Part shown: piece by piece, positions 54,678-63,873 of the stretch
Layout of the letters: each line of letters starts with the position of its first letter
Numbering within the stretch: the first letter of the stretch is position 1
Origin: Streptomyces sp. DHE7-1
GTDB lineage: Bacteria > Actinomycetota > Actinomycetes > Streptomycetales > Streptomycetaceae
Direction of reading: 5' to 3'
Assembly (NCBI GenBank): GCA_016432725.1
Contig: JACJDG010000003.1
Coordinates: 7,160,001-7,224,000 of the forward strand
Length of the DNA stretch: 64,000 nt
Translations under genes and position numbers: made by a program
The notes under the pieces: model-generated
What the model saw: only the letters and a program-made list of their open reading frames with translations
Told to the model about the DNA's origin: nothing
Databases searched by the model: none

Positions 54678-55429
54678 ACGGCCGGCTCCTCCTCCGTGCT
54701 CGCCAGGATCTCCGCGATGTGCACCGGCCGCATGTCCGTCCGCAGCCGGCTCATGGTGCCGCCGATGTGCATCAGACAGGAGTTGTCGGCCGCGCACAGC
54801 ACCTGCGCGCCCGTCGACTCGGCGCTGCGCACCTTGTCCGCGCCCATCGCCGCCGACACCTCGGCGTTCTTCACCGCGAACGTGCCGCCGAACCCGCAGC
54901 ACTCCTCGGCACCCGGCAACTCCACCAGTTCCAGCCCCCGGACGGCGTTCAGCAGCCGCCGCGGCCGGTCGCCGAGACCCAGGGCGCGCAGTCCGTGGCA
55001 GGTGGGGTGGTAGGTCACCCGGTGCGGGTAGTGGGCGCCGACGTCCGTCACCCCCAGCACGTCCACCATGAACTCCGTCAGCTCGTACGTCTTCGGCACC
55101 AACGGCGCGAGCACCGTGGCCAGGCTCCCGCCCCGCCCCTCGGCCCGCGCCCGCTCACCCATGCGCGGATACAGCTCGCGGACCATGGCCCCGCAGGACC
55201 CGGACGGCGTCACGATCGCCTCGTACTCCCCGAAGACGTCGGCGAAGTGCCGGGCCAGCGGCTCCGCCTCGTGCCGGTAGCCGGTGTTGTAGTGCGCCTG
55301 CCCGCAGCACGTCTGGCCCATCGGAAAGTCGACCTCGACCCCCAGTCTGCCCAGCAGTCTCACCACCGCCCGGCCGGTGTCCGGATAGAGCGTGTCGTTG
55401 ACACAGGTCAGGAACAGGGCGACGCGCAT
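54674..55429 (-). CDS. lutA: Lactate utilization protein A (two CCG domains)
   Basis: 251 residues with two CCG (Cys-rich) domains: QTCCGQAHYNTGYRHEA with the upstream LTCVNDTLYP, and GAEECCGFGGTFAVKNAE with the upstream YHPTCHGLRALG. These coordinate [4Fe-4S] clusters in LutA/GlpC-like proteins. It starts the lutABC operon, consistent with growth on L-lactate. A 24-bp perfect inverted repeat lies about 50 bases before its ATG. Confidence 0.93.
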   Translation of the reverse strand: MRVALFLTCVNDTLYPDTGRAVVRLLGRLGVEVDFPMGQTCCGQAHYNTGYRHEAEPLARHFADVFGEYEAIVTPSGSCGAMVRELYPRMGERARAEGRGGSLATVLAPLVPKTYELTEFMVDVLGVTDVGAHYPHRVTYHPTCHGLRALGLGDRPRRLLNAVRGLELVELPGAEECCGFGGTFAVKNAEVSAAMGADKVRSAESTGAQVLCAADNSCLMHIGGTMSRLRTDMRPVHIAEILASTEEEPAV

Positions 55430-55480
55430 CGCGGCTCCTCGGCGTCGGTCGTCGGACGTGTGCAGGGTAATCGGCCTGAT

Positions 55481-55536
55481 CCGCCGGCCGGAGGGCGCGG
55501 CTCGTCGCGCGGCGAGCCGCGCCCTCCGGCCGGCGG
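55481..55536. repeat. Perfect 24-bp inverted repeat upstream of lutA
   Basis: Arms 55481-55504 and 55513-55536 are exact reverse complements with an 8-base loop. It looks like a terminator but sits between divergent genes (lutA and the peptidase). The 220 bases that follow, up to the peptidase start, have no convincing gene; a plus-strand frame ending at about 55657 (EPSARRSRLGAR) may be the remnant of a decayed gene. Confidence 0.6.
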
Positions 55537-55754
55537 GAGCCGCTGCCGGAGGAGACCGGAGCCGGCACCGAGGGCGGCGCCGGCCGGCACGAGCAGCGGC
55601 GGGCGGTGCTCCACCCGGAGCCGTCGGCGCGCCGCTCCAGGCTCGGCGCCCGCTGACCGGAGGTTCAGTAGGAATCCGTGATCCCGGATGGGTGGGACCG
55701 GCCGCCGGTGTGCTGAACTGGGGCGCGTCCGTGTCGTCCGTCCGGGGAGATCCG

Positions 55755-57056
55755 TTGACTTCCAGCTACCGCCAGCCCGGTGTCGTCCTCACCGACCACC
55801 GCTTCACCGTGCCCCTCGACCACGCGCGGCATGACGGCGAGACTATCGAGCTGTACGCCCGCGAGGCCGTCGCCGGCGACAAGGCGGGGCAGGACCTGCC
55901 CTGGCTGCTGTACCTCCAGGGCGGCCCCGGCTTCGGGGCGAATCGTTTCGTCGGACGGCAGGCCTGGCTCGACCGCGCCCTGCGGGACCACCGCGTCCTC
56001 CTCCTGGACCAGCGCGGCACCGGCGGGTCCACGCCCGCGACCCGGCAGACCCTCCCGCTGCGCGGCGGCCCCGCCGAGCAGGCCGAGTACCTCACCCACT
56101 TCCGCGCCGACTCCATCGTCCGCGACTGCGAGGCGATCCGTCCCCGGCTGACGGGCGGCGCCCCGTGGACCGTGCTGGGCCAGAGCTTCGGCGGCTTCTG
56201 CACGGTGTCCTACCTCTCGCTGGCACCCGAGGGCCTGAACACCGCGGTCGTCACCGGCGGACTGCCCTCCCTCGACGCCCACGCCGACGACGTCTACCGG
56301 GCCGCGTACCCGCGCGTCGAACGCAAGGTCGCCGCGCACTACGCCCGCTACCCGCAGGACGTCGAGCGGGCCCGGCGCATCGCCGACCACCTCCTCACCC
56401 ACGACGTCGTCCTGCCCGGCGGCCACCGTCTCACCGTGGAGGCGTTCCAGTCCCTGGGCCTGATGCTCGGGGCGAGCGACGGCAGCCACCGGCTGCACTT
56501 CCTCCTCGAGGACGCGTTCGTCCGCACGCCCGGCGGCCCGGAGCTGTCCGACGCCTTCCAGGAGCAGGTGCGCGGCCTGCTGTCGTACGCCGGGCACCCG
56601 CTGTACGCGCTCGTCCACGAGTCCATCTACGGTCAGGACGCCCGCCCCACCGCCTGGGCCGCCGAGCGGGTCCGTGCCGAGTTCCCGCAGTTCGACGCGG
56701 CCAAGGCCATCGCCGGTGACGCCCCGGTGCTGTTCACCGGTGAGACGGTGCACCCCTGGATGTTCGAGACCGACCCGGCCCTGCGCCCGCTGCGCGAGAC
56801 CGCCGAACTGCTCGCCGCCCACACGGACTGGCAGCCCCTGTACGACCCCGCCCGGCTCGCCGCCAACGAGGTCCCGGTCGCCGCGGCGGTCTACCACGAC
56901 GACATGTACGTGGACACGGCCCACTCCCTGCGTACGGCCCGTGCCGTGCGGGGGCTGCGGACGTGGGTGACCGACGAGTTCGAGCACGACGGTCTGCGGG
57001 CCGGGGCGCCCCGCGTCCTGGACCGGCTGCTCGCCCTGACCCGCGACGAGGCGTGA
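55755..57056 (+). CDS. Alpha/beta hydrolase, proline iminopeptidase-like (S33)
   Basis: 433 residues. The oxyanion region is LLYLQGGPGFGANRF, the nucleophile elbow WTVLGQSFGGFCTVSYLSLA, followed by RVLLLDQRGTGGST, all typical of prolyl aminopeptidases; candidate Asp (VYHDDMYVDTAHS) and His (VTDEFEHDGLRAG) residues occur near the end. It should release N-terminal proline or other residues from peptides. The start is likely the TTG preceded by GGGGAGA at six bases (LTSSYRQPGV); a GTG eight codons earlier is the alternative. Confidence 0.87.
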   Translation: MTSSYRQPGVVLTDHRFTVPLDHARHDGETIELYAREAVAGDKAGQDLPWLLYLQGGPGFGANRFVGRQAWLDRALRDHRVLLLDQRGTGGSTPATRQTLPLRGGPAEQAEYLTHFRADSIVRDCEAIRPRLTGGAPWTVLGQSFGGFCTVSYLSLAPEGLNTAVVTGGLPSLDAHADDVYRAAYPRVERKVAAHYARYPQDVERARRIADHLLTHDVVLPGGHRLTVEAFQSLGLMLGASDGSHRLHFLLEDAFVRTPGGPELSDAFQEQVRGLLSYAGHPLYALVHESIYGQDARPTAWAAERVRAEFPQFDAAKAIAGDAPVLFTGETVHPWMFETDPALRPLRETAELLAAHTDWQPLYDPARLAANEVPVAAAVYHDDMYVDTAHSLRTARAVRGLRTWVTDEFEHDGLRAGAPRVLDRLLALTRDEA

Positions 57057-57204
57057 GCCGACGGGCGGCGCGGGAAAAGGAGTTGCGGCGGGGGACGGTC
57101 GGCATAGTCTGCGGCCACGGGCGCGCCGACGATCACCGCGCCGCCGCTGCCCGCGGCGGGAGCCGGCACCGGGCCCCCGCCGCCACCGAACGAACGGGGA
57201 CCTG

Positions 57205-58098
57205 ATGAACGGCACCGACCTGCTCGCCGACCGCTTCGAGGAGCACCGGGGGCACCTGCGCGCGGTGGCCTACCGGATGCTCGGCTCGCTCACCGAGGCG
57301 GAGGACGCGGTCCAGGAGGCCTGGCTGCGCCTCGGCCGCGGTGACGCGGCGGAGATCCGCAACCTCGGCGGCTGGCTGACCACCGTGGTGGGCCGGGTCT
57401 GCCTGGACATGCTGCGCTCGCGGACCGCGCGCCGCGAGGAGCCGATGGACGACACGTCCGTCCCCGATCCGGTGGTCCGGCCCCTCGGCGAGACCGACCC
57501 CGAGAAGGAGGTGCTGGAGGCCGACTCGGTCGGGCTGGCACTTCTCGTGGTGCTCCAGACCCTGGAGCCCGCCGAACGGCTGGCGTTCGTCCTGCACGAC
57601 ATGTTCGCCGTGCCCTTCGACGACATCGCCGCGATCGTCGAGCGCACCCCGGCCGCCACCCGGCAGCTCGCCAGCCGGGCCCGCCGCCGGGTGCAGGGAG
57701 CCGGCCCGTCGGCCGATCCCGACCTCGGGCGGCAGCGGCAGGTGGTGGACGCCTGGCTGGCCGCCACCCGCGGCGGTGACTTCGAGGCGCTGCTCGCCCT
57801 GCTGCACCCGGACGTGGCGCTGCGCGCCGACGCGGGAGTCCTGGTCCGGGGTACCGGCGCGTCCAAGGCGGTCAGTGGGGCCCGTACGGTCGCCGAGCAG
57901 GCCTCGATGTTCTCCCACCTCGCGGTGCACGCCCGTCCGGTGCTGGTCAACGGCGCGGTGGGGCTCGTCACCGCGCCCGGGGGACGGCCGGTCTCGGTCA
58001 CGGCGTTCACGGTCGCCGACGGCCGGATCACCGGCGTGTACATCCTGGCCGACCCGGAGCGGCTGGCCCGGCTGGACCTGCCCGTGCTGGCGGACTGA
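57205..58098 (+). CDS. SigJ-type ECF sigma factor with SnoaL-like C-terminal domain (ECF41-like)
   Basis: 297 residues. Region 2 contains HLRAVAYRMLGSLTEAEDAV and QEAWLRLG; region 4 contains LEPAERLAFVLHDMFAVPFD and IVERTPAATRQLASRARRRV. A C-terminal SnoaL/NTF2-like domain (about 180-297, VVDAWLAATRGGDFEALLAL, FTVADGRITGVYILADPERL) is the built-in regulatory tail of ECF41 and SigJ factors, so no separate anti-sigma is expected. Its usual partner, a carboxymuconolactone decarboxylase- or oxidoreductase-type gene, is not adjacent. Confidence 0.92.
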   Translation: MNGTDLLADRFEEHRGHLRAVAYRMLGSLTEAEDAVQEAWLRLGRGDAAEIRNLGGWLTTVVGRVCLDMLRSRTARREEPMDDTSVPDPVVRPLGETDPEKEVLEADSVGLALLVVLQTLEPAERLAFVLHDMFAVPFDDIAAIVERTPAATRQLASRARRRVQGAGPSADPDLGRQRQVVDAWLAATRGGDFEALLALLHPDVALRADAGVLVRGTGASKAVSGARTVAEQASMFSHLAVHARPVLVNGAVGLVTAPGGRPVSVTAFTVADGRITGVYILADPERLARLDLPVLAD

Positions 58099-58175
58099 GG
58101 GCCGGGCGCCGGTCGCGGGGGCCGCGGGGTGCGGCAGCGCGGCCCGCGGTCCCGCAGGTCAGTAGGCTGGACGTC

Positions 58176-59051
58176 ATGCCGGATCAGATAGCCGACCTCA
58201 CCGCACTGCGCGGCGACTGCGCCCAGTGCTTCGGGCTGTGCTGTGTCGCCCTGCCCTTCGCCGCGTCCGCGGACTTCGCGATCGACAAGCCCGCGGGCAA
58301 GCCGTGCCCGAACCTGCGGGAGGACCACCGCTGCGGCATCCACGCCGGCCTGCGCGAGAAGGGTTTCACCGGCTGCACGGTCTACGACTGCTTCGGCGCG
58401 GGACAGAAGGTCTCGCGGCTCACCTTCGGCGGGCAGGACTGGCGTTCCGGCTCCCGGGAGCAGGCCCGCCGGATGTTCGAGGTCTTCCCCGTCGTCCGTC
58501 AACTGCACGAACTGCTCTGGTACTTGACGGACGCGCTGCGCCTGGAGGCCGCCCGGCCGGTGCACGCCGGCCTGCGCGAGGCCCTGGAGCGGACCGAACT
58601 CCTCACCCGGGGGACCCCCGAGGAACTGGCCGGGCTGGACGTGGCCGCCCACCGGCAGGAGGTCAACGTCCTGCTGCTGCGCGCCAGCGAACTGGCCCGT
58701 GCGGACGCCACCGGCGGCAAGGGCGGCAGGGGTGGCAAGGGTGGGAAGCGCGGGAAGCGCGGAGCCAAGGACCGCCGGGGCGCCGTCCTCATGGGGGCCC
58801 GGCTGCGCGGCGCCGATCTGCGCGGTGCCAGCCTGCGCGGCGCCTACCTCATCGCGGCGGACCTCACCGGCGCCGACCTGCGCGACGCCGACATGATCGG
58901 CGCCGACCTCCGGGACACCGATCTGACCGACGCTGATCTCACCGGCGCCTTCTTCCTCACCCAGCCCCAGGTCAACGCGGCCCGGGGCAGCGCCGGCACG
59001 AAACTGCCCGACTCGGTATCCCGCCCCGCGCACTGGGCGTCCGGCGGCTGA
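58176..59051 (+). CDS. Pentapeptide-repeat protein with N-terminal Cys cluster
   Basis: 291 residues. The N-terminal ~90 residues hold many Cys: GDCAQCFGLCCVALPF, GKPCPNLREDHRCGIH and FTGCTVYDCFG, suggesting a YkgJ-like metal-binding cluster. A helical middle (about 95-185) and a Gly/Lys-rich hinge (GGKGGRGGKGGKRGKRG) lead to a right-handed pentapeptide-repeat helix of about 14 units (GADLRGASLRGAYLIAADLT and on to TDADLTGAFF). Pentapeptide proteins mimic DNA and can guard gyrase; the role here is unknown. The last codons (VSRPAHWASGG) belong to a direct-repeat unit that continues downstream. Confidence 0.88.
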   Translation: MPDQIADLTALRGDCAQCFGLCCVALPFAASADFAIDKPAGKPCPNLREDHRCGIHAGLREKGFTGCTVYDCFGAGQKVSRLTFGGQDWRSGSREQARRMFEVFPVVRQLHELLWYLTDALRLEAARPVHAGLREALERTELLTRGTPEELAGLDVAAHRQEVNVLLLRASELARADATGGKGGRGGKGGKRGKRGAKDRRGAVLMGARLRGADLRGASLRGAYLIAADLTGADLRDADMIGADLRDTDLTDADLTGAFFLTQPQVNAARGSAGTKLPDSVSRPAHWASGG

Positions 59052-59529
59052 GCGGAGGCCGCCTTCCCGCTCGGTGACCGGCCCGGGCGCGGGCACGCGG
59101 CGCCGCCGCGGGTGAGGCGACCGGTGAGCGCACGGGCGCGGTCACTCGCCTCGCTCACGAGGTGTGCCTCCTGGCGCGGGCGCACGTCACCGTTGCTCTG
59201 GCGGGCGCAAGTATCAGCCCCGCGGGCTCGGTCTCCCGTCCCGAGCACCGGGCGTCCGGCGGCTGAGCGGGGGCCGCCTTCCGGCTCGGTGACCGGACCG
59301 GACCGGACCGGTCCGGGCGCGGGCGCGCGGCGCCCCGTCGGGTGAGGCGGCCGGTGATGGCATCGGCGCGGTCGCTCGCCACGCGCACGAGGTGTGCCTC
59401 CTGGCGCGGGCGTACGTCACCGCCGCCGTGGCGGGCGCAAGTACCAGTCCCGCGGGCTCAGTCTCCCGCTCCGCCCACCGGGCAGTGTGCGCGGGCTCAG
59501 TCCCCTGCTCCGCCCACCGGGCAGCCTGC
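59020..59529. repeat. Imperfect direct repeats across the 3' ends of the pentapeptide and P450 genes
   Basis: A unit of about 215-230 bases occurs twice in tandem (for example GGGCGTCCGGCGGCTGAG near 59035 and 59250, and GAGGTGTGCCTCCTGGCGCG near 59159 and 59389). A 39-base sub-unit follows twice (59452-59490 and 59491-59529). On the plus strand the unit carries copies of the pentapeptide gene end (VSRPAHWASGG, VSRPEHRASGG); on the minus strand the 39-base sub-unit carries copies of the probable P450 C terminus (CPVGGAGD). Copy 2 contains a GGACC micro-repeat near 59290. Confidence 0.75.
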
Positions 59530-61009
59530 GGCCGGGCCGGGACGGCGGCGGGCACGGCGGCCGGGGCCGGTGCGGGGCGTCGTTCGAGGCGCAGGCGCAG
59601 GCCCTCCGGCATCACCGTCAGGCGCTCGGTGACCTGGAGACGGTAGGCGGGGTCGGCGCCCAGCTCGTAGCGGCGCAGCAGCAGGCCGAGGACGAGGGTC
59701 GCCTCGTGCAGCGCGAACTGGCGGCCGATGCAGGCCCGGGCGCCGGTGCCGAACGGCTTGAAGGTGTGCGGGGCCCGGCCCCGTACGGCGCCCGCCTCGA
59801 AGCGGTCCGGATCGAACCGCTCGGCGTCCTCGCCCCACACCTCGGGGTCGCGGTGCAGCAGCGGCAGCAGGACCAGCGCCCATGCGCCGCGCCGCATCGG
59901 ATGCTCCCCGGCCAGCACCGTGTCCTGGCGGGCCTCGCGGGCGTAGGCGGGCGCGGTCGGCCACAGCCGCAGCGACTCGTCCAGCACCCTGCGGACGTAG
60001 CGCAGCTTGGCGACCTGCTCGTAGCCCGGTTCGGGGTGTCGCCCCAGACGCGGTCCACCTCGGCGCGGGCCCGGGCGGCGACCTCCGGGTGCCGCGCGAG
60101 GTAGTACAGGGCGAAGGAGAGCGCGCCCGAGGTGGTCTCGTGGCCGGCCACCAGGAACGTGATCACCTGCTTGCGCACGTTCTCGGCGGACAGCCGCTCC
60201 CCGGTCTCCGGGTGCGTGGTGTCCAGCATGCGGTCCAGCAGATCCCCGTCACCGCCGCCCGAGCGGCGCCGGGCCGCGACGACCTCGTCGACCGTACGGT
60301 CCAGATGGGCGATGTCGGCGGCATTCCGCCGGGCGGCGCCGCGCAGCAGCAGCGGCACCAGCGGCGCGGGCACGCTGTTCAGGCGCTGCGCGTAGCCGAG
60401 CGTGCCGACCATCGCGGTGACGAACGGATGCGGCCGGTCCCGTTCGAAGGAGCCGAAGTCGTGCCCGAACCCGGTGCGCGCGATCGTCTCCAGCGTCAGC
60501 TTGGTCATGTCACCGGGCACGTCCACCGTGCGGCCGGCCGCCAGCTCCCGGTCCCAGTGGCCGGTCAGCCGGGCGGCCACCGCCAGCATCATCGAGTGGT
60601 ACCCCGCCATGGCCTCCCGGCTGAAGCCGGGCGCCAGCACGTCGTGCGCCAACTGCCAGTTGGGCTCGTGGTTGTAGGCCGTGAACAGGCCGTCGCCGGC
60701 GACCGGGCGGAGATTGGCCACCCCGAGGCCGACGTGCTTGGCGAACCGGGACTCGTCGGCGAGGTCGGCGACGAGCCGCGACCCCCACAGGAAGACGAAC
60801 TCGTTGCCGAACACCCGGCGCCGGAAGACCGGACCCAGCTCACGGCCGAAGCGCATCGAGTCCTGCAGCGGCCGGTGCCGGTCGACGCCGAGCACGTCGC
60901 CGAGCAGCGGCAGCCGGCGCGGCGGATGCGGGATGCGGTGCAGCTCGGGCCAGCCCTGCTCGGCGCCCCGGAACCCCTTGGGCAGCCCGGTCTCCGTCGT
61001 CTCCGCCAT
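59497..61009 (-). CDS. Cytochrome P450, CYP102B-like haem domain (frameshifted)
   Basis: About 504 residues restored. The I-helix is FLVAGHETTSGALSFALYYL, the K-helix ExxR is in LDESLRLWPTAPAYAREARQ, and the haem loop is FKPFGTGARACIGRQFALHE with the Cys ligand, close to the fatty-acid hydroxylase CYP102 family but without the reductase domain, as in Streptomyces CYP102B. It therefore needs separate redox partners. The frame breaks at the G run 60033-60036 (one extra base gives GDTPEPGYEQVAKLRYVRRV). A further missing base in the Pro-rich tail would end the protein at CPVGGAGD (59497); otherwise the open frame runs through repeats to 59214. It is divergent from a TetR-family gene. Confidence 0.85.
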
Positions 61010-61038
61010 GACGCGATCTCCCTTGACCCAGCGGATGG

Positions 61039-61109
61039 TTGAACCTGTGACGCCCGCGTGTTGTACGTGGGTTCAATAACGCGTTCCAGTGTGGTCCGCT
61101 TGTTGAACC
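61039..61109. promoter_or_regulatory. Three TTGAACC/GGTTCAA motifs between P450 and TetR genes
   Basis: TTGAACC occurs at 61039-61045 and 61103-61109, and its reverse complement GGTTCAA at 61070-61076, spaced 31 and 33 bases. The first lies in the self-complementary GGTTGAACC. They are candidate operators of the adjacent TetR regulator. Confidence 0.5.
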
Positions 61110-61130
61110 GGCGTCAAGTAAAGTGACGGC

Positions 61131-61735
61131 ATGCCCGCGAACCAGGGGAACGCGCCCGGCGCAGACTCAGTACCGGGGAGCGCCGTGAGCAGTTGCTGTC
61201 GGTCGGCGCGAGGCTGTTCTCGGAGAGCCCGTACGACGAGGTGTGGATCGAGCAGGTCGCCGAGATCGCGGGAGTCTCCCGGGGGCTGCTCTACCACTAC
61301 TTCCCGACCAAGCGGGACTTCTTCGCCGCGGTCGTGGAGCGCGAGAGCGAGCGGATGCTGCGCATGACGGCGGCCGTGCCCGGGGTGCCGGTGCGTGAAC
61401 AGCTCCTCGCCAGCCTCGACACCTATCTCGCCTACGTCCAGGAGCACGCGCACGGTTTCCGCGCCTTCCACCGTGCCGACGCGGCCGGCGACCAGTCGGT
61501 GCGCCGCGTCTACCGGCGGGCCCTCGCCGCCCAGGAGCAGCAGATCCTGGCCGCGCTGGCGGTGGACCCCGAGTTCGGGCCGGCCTTCGAGGGTGCTCCC
61601 GGGGTGCGGCTCGCCGTGCGCGGCTGGCTCGCCTTCACCACGGCCGTCTGCCTGGAGTGGCTGCGGGACGGCGAACCGGACCGGGAGCAGGTCCGCGACC
61701 TGTGCGCCCGGGCGCTCCTCGGAGTCATCGGCTGA
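61131..61735 (+). CDS. TetR-family transcriptional regulator (one-base frameshift)
   Basis: About 201 residues restored. The HTH is DEVWIEQVAEIAGVSRGLLY followed by HYFPTKRDFFAAVVERESER, a standard TetR DNA-binding domain; the helical ligand domain has SLDTYLAYVQEHAHGFRAFH. The first nine codons (MPANQGNAP) are in another frame. One extra G at 61158-61159 restores PGRRLSTGERREQLLSVGAR. It is divergent from the P450 gene and probably represses it, with a fatty acid-like or aromatic inducer as a guess. Confidence 0.87.
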
Positions 61736-61783
61736 CCTGCCCCGCCGGAGGCGTGGTTGGCGCGCGCCCGGATCTTCGATAGG

Positions 61784-61802
61784 TTAGGCAAGGCTTACCT
61801 AA
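61784..61802 (+). promoter_or_regulatory. Iron box (DmdR/IdeR-type operator) overlapping the ribosome site
   Basis: TTAGGCAAGGCTTACCTAA matches the actinobacterial iron box TTAGGTTAGGCTAACCTAA at 16 of 19 positions. It overlaps the AAGGAGG ribosome site of the DUF2470 gene by two bases, so iron-loaded DmdR would block transcription right at the start region. Confidence 0.75.
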
Positions 61803-61813
61803 GGAGGTATGGG

Positions 61814-62539
61814 ATGGGTGACACCCAGGACTGGGCGGCCGGACCCGGCACGGCACAGCGGGCGCGGTCGGTGGCGGCGGCCGCGTGGTCGTGCGCGGTG
61901 ACGGCGGACGGTGCCCGCGAGGAGTACGTGGGCGCGCACCGCCTGACCGGTGACGGCGGTGTGCTGCTGGACGTGCCCGAGGACAGCGCCCTGGTCGCGG
62001 CCGCGCTGTGCGCGCCGCACGGAGAGCCCACGGCCGTGGTCGAGTTCGCCGACGCGGCACCGGTGCCGGTGCGCCGGCGGATCCGGTCCCGGCTCTGGCT
62101 GGCCGGCTGGTTCACCCCCGTCGGCGACTCGCTGCTCCTGCGGCCCACCCGCGTGGTGCTGTGGCAGCCGTCCGGTTCCGTACCCGTGGACCCCGACGAG
62201 TTCGCCGCCGCCCGGCCCGACCCGCTCACCGGAGCCGAGGCCCGGCTCCTGACCCATCTCGCCGACGCCCACCCGGACGCCGTCGAACGGCTCACCCGGC
62301 TCGTACGCCCCGAGAACCTGCACGCCGCGACCCGCGTGGTGCCGCTCGCCGTCGACCGGCACGGCCTCACCCTGCGCATCGAACGCGCCCGCACACAGGG
62401 CGACGTACGACTGCCGTTCCACACCCCCGCCGACGACGTCTCCCAGCTCACCGAGCGGATGCACGCACTGCTGGCCCAGGCGGGCGCCGCCGCCTGCCCC
62501 CGCGCCCTACAGCGGCAGCGCGCAGACGGCGACCGGTGA
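61814..62539 (+). CDS. DUF2470-domain protein, probable iron/haem-related
   Basis: 241 residues. The N-terminal part resembles the flavin/haem split-barrel (AAAWSCAVTADGAREEYVGA, then LLDVPEDSALVAAALCAPHG), and the C-terminal ~80 residues form a DUF2470-like domain (LTGAEARLLTHLADAHPDAV, VVPLAVDRHGLTLRIERART). DUF2470 occurs in HugZ/HutZ-type haem-utilisation proteins. Upstream lies a 19-bp iron box, so the gene should be induced by iron starvation. The chosen ATG is downstream of AAGGAGG by six bases. Its 3' end overlaps the convergent lactonase gene by 33 bases. Confidence 0.82.
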   Translation: MGDTQDWAAGPGTAQRARSVAAAAWSCAVTADGAREEYVGAHRLTGDGGVLLDVPEDSALVAAALCAPHGEPTAVVEFADAAPVPVRRRIRSRLWLAGWFTPVGDSLLLRPTRVVLWQPSGSVPVDPDEFAAARPDPLTGAEARLLTHLADAHPDAVERLTRLVRPENLHAATRVVPLAVDRHGLTLRIERARTQGDVRLPFHTPADDVSQLTERMHALLAQAGAAACPRALQRQRADGDR

Positions 62540-63761
62540 CGCGAACGGCTCGCCCGCCAGACGCAGCCCGCCGCTCGCCGCGTCCACGTGGAACACGCTG
62601 ACCGTGCCCGAGCGCTGGTTCGCCGCGAACAGCAGCCGGCCGTCCGGCGAGAACGCGATCTGCCGCGGGAAGTCCCCGGCCACCGGCACCGTGCCGAGCA
62701 GCCGCAGCCGGGCCCCGGTGTCCTCGACGGCGTACCGCGCGACGCTGTTGTGGCCGCGGTTGGCGAGGAAGGCGAAGGAGCCGTCCGCGGTCACCAGGAA
62801 CTGCGCCGGGTAGTTGGTGCCCCCGACGAGCCCGTGGGCTGCGGGTCGCCGATCGTCAGGCGTCCGGTGGCCGGGTCGTAGCCGCACACGGCCACCGTGT
62901 CGTCCACCTCGTTGGCCAGGTAGGCGTGGCGGCCGCCGGGGTGGAAGGTCAGATGGCGCGGACCCGCGCCCGGCCTGGTGCGCGCCCGGGACACTTCGGT
63001 GAGCGTGCCCCGGTCCTGGTCGAGGCGGTAGCTGTAGACGGTGTCGGTACCGAGGTCGACGGCGAGCACATGGCCGCCGTCCGGAGCGGTGATGAACTGG
63101 TGCGCGTGCGGTCCCTGCTGGCCGGGGCCGGGCGCCGGGGTGCTGTGGGTGACCAGAGCGGTGCGCTCGCCGAGCGCGCCCGAGCCGTCGACGGGGTGCA
63201 CGGCGACACTGCCCGACTGGTAGTCGGCGCTCAGCAGCCAGCGTCCGCCGGGGTGGACCGAGAGATGGCAGGGGGCCGCCCCGCCCGTGCTCCGCGCGCC
63301 CAGGACCTTCCGGTCGGCCAGGCGGACGGCCGTGACCGCGCCGTCCTCGCGCTCGTCGACCGCGTAGAGCGTGCGGCCGTCCGGGTGGACCGCGAGGTAC
63401 GAGGGATCGGGCACGCCGGTGAGCGTCCCCTCGCCGGTGATCCGGCCGGTCGCCGGGTCGTACTCGGCCAGCCCGATACCGGCGCCGCCGCCCTCCGCGG
63501 AGGTGTAGGTGCCCAGGTACAGCGGACGGGGCGGTCCGGCCCGCGCGAGGGCCGGACCGCCGTGCGCTCACCGGCCCGCGCGGAGTGAGGGGCCGGCGCG
63601 GCGGGGCCGGGCGGCTCGGCCGCCGTGACGGGCACCGCCACCACGGCGGCCGCGCCCGCCACCGCCCCCACGAACCGGCGTCTGCTCCAGCCCGTCCCCG
63701 CCTCCCGGTCCCGGCCGGGCGCGCCGGAGCCGCCGCGCACCGCCCGTTCCTCCTCGTCCAT
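62507..63761 (-). CDS. Tat-exported lactonase-family seven-bladed propeller protein (two frameshifts)
   Basis: About 418 residues restored. A twin-arginine signal (GWSRRRFVGAVAGAAAVVAV) is followed by beta-propeller blades of the 6-phosphogluconolactonase-like (lactonase, Pgl) family: PLYLGTYTSAEGGGAGIG, PDPSYLAVHPDGRTLYAVDE, CHLSVHPGGRWLLSADYQSG, GPHAHQFITAPDGGHVLAVD, GPRHLTFHPGGRHAYLANEV and FPRQIAFSPDGRLLFAANQR. Because it is exported, it is not the housekeeping pgl. Two indels break it: the G run at 63528-63531 and the CCC at 62831-62833; one extra base at each restores the blades. Confidence 0.85.
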
Positions 63762-63873
63762 GCCGCACCTCAGGTCGTCGGTCGTCCCGCTGGTCCGGTC
63801 ACCTTGGCGCGGGCCGGCCGGCGAAGGCAAGAACGGCGCCGGCCGTCGCGTATGGCGCAACCGGAGTCCGCGT

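Noticed and set aside
59450..59530. CRISPR-like array from the 39-base repeats
   Set aside because: The two units are directly adjacent with no spacers, and they translate as gene-end sequence; no cas gene is present.
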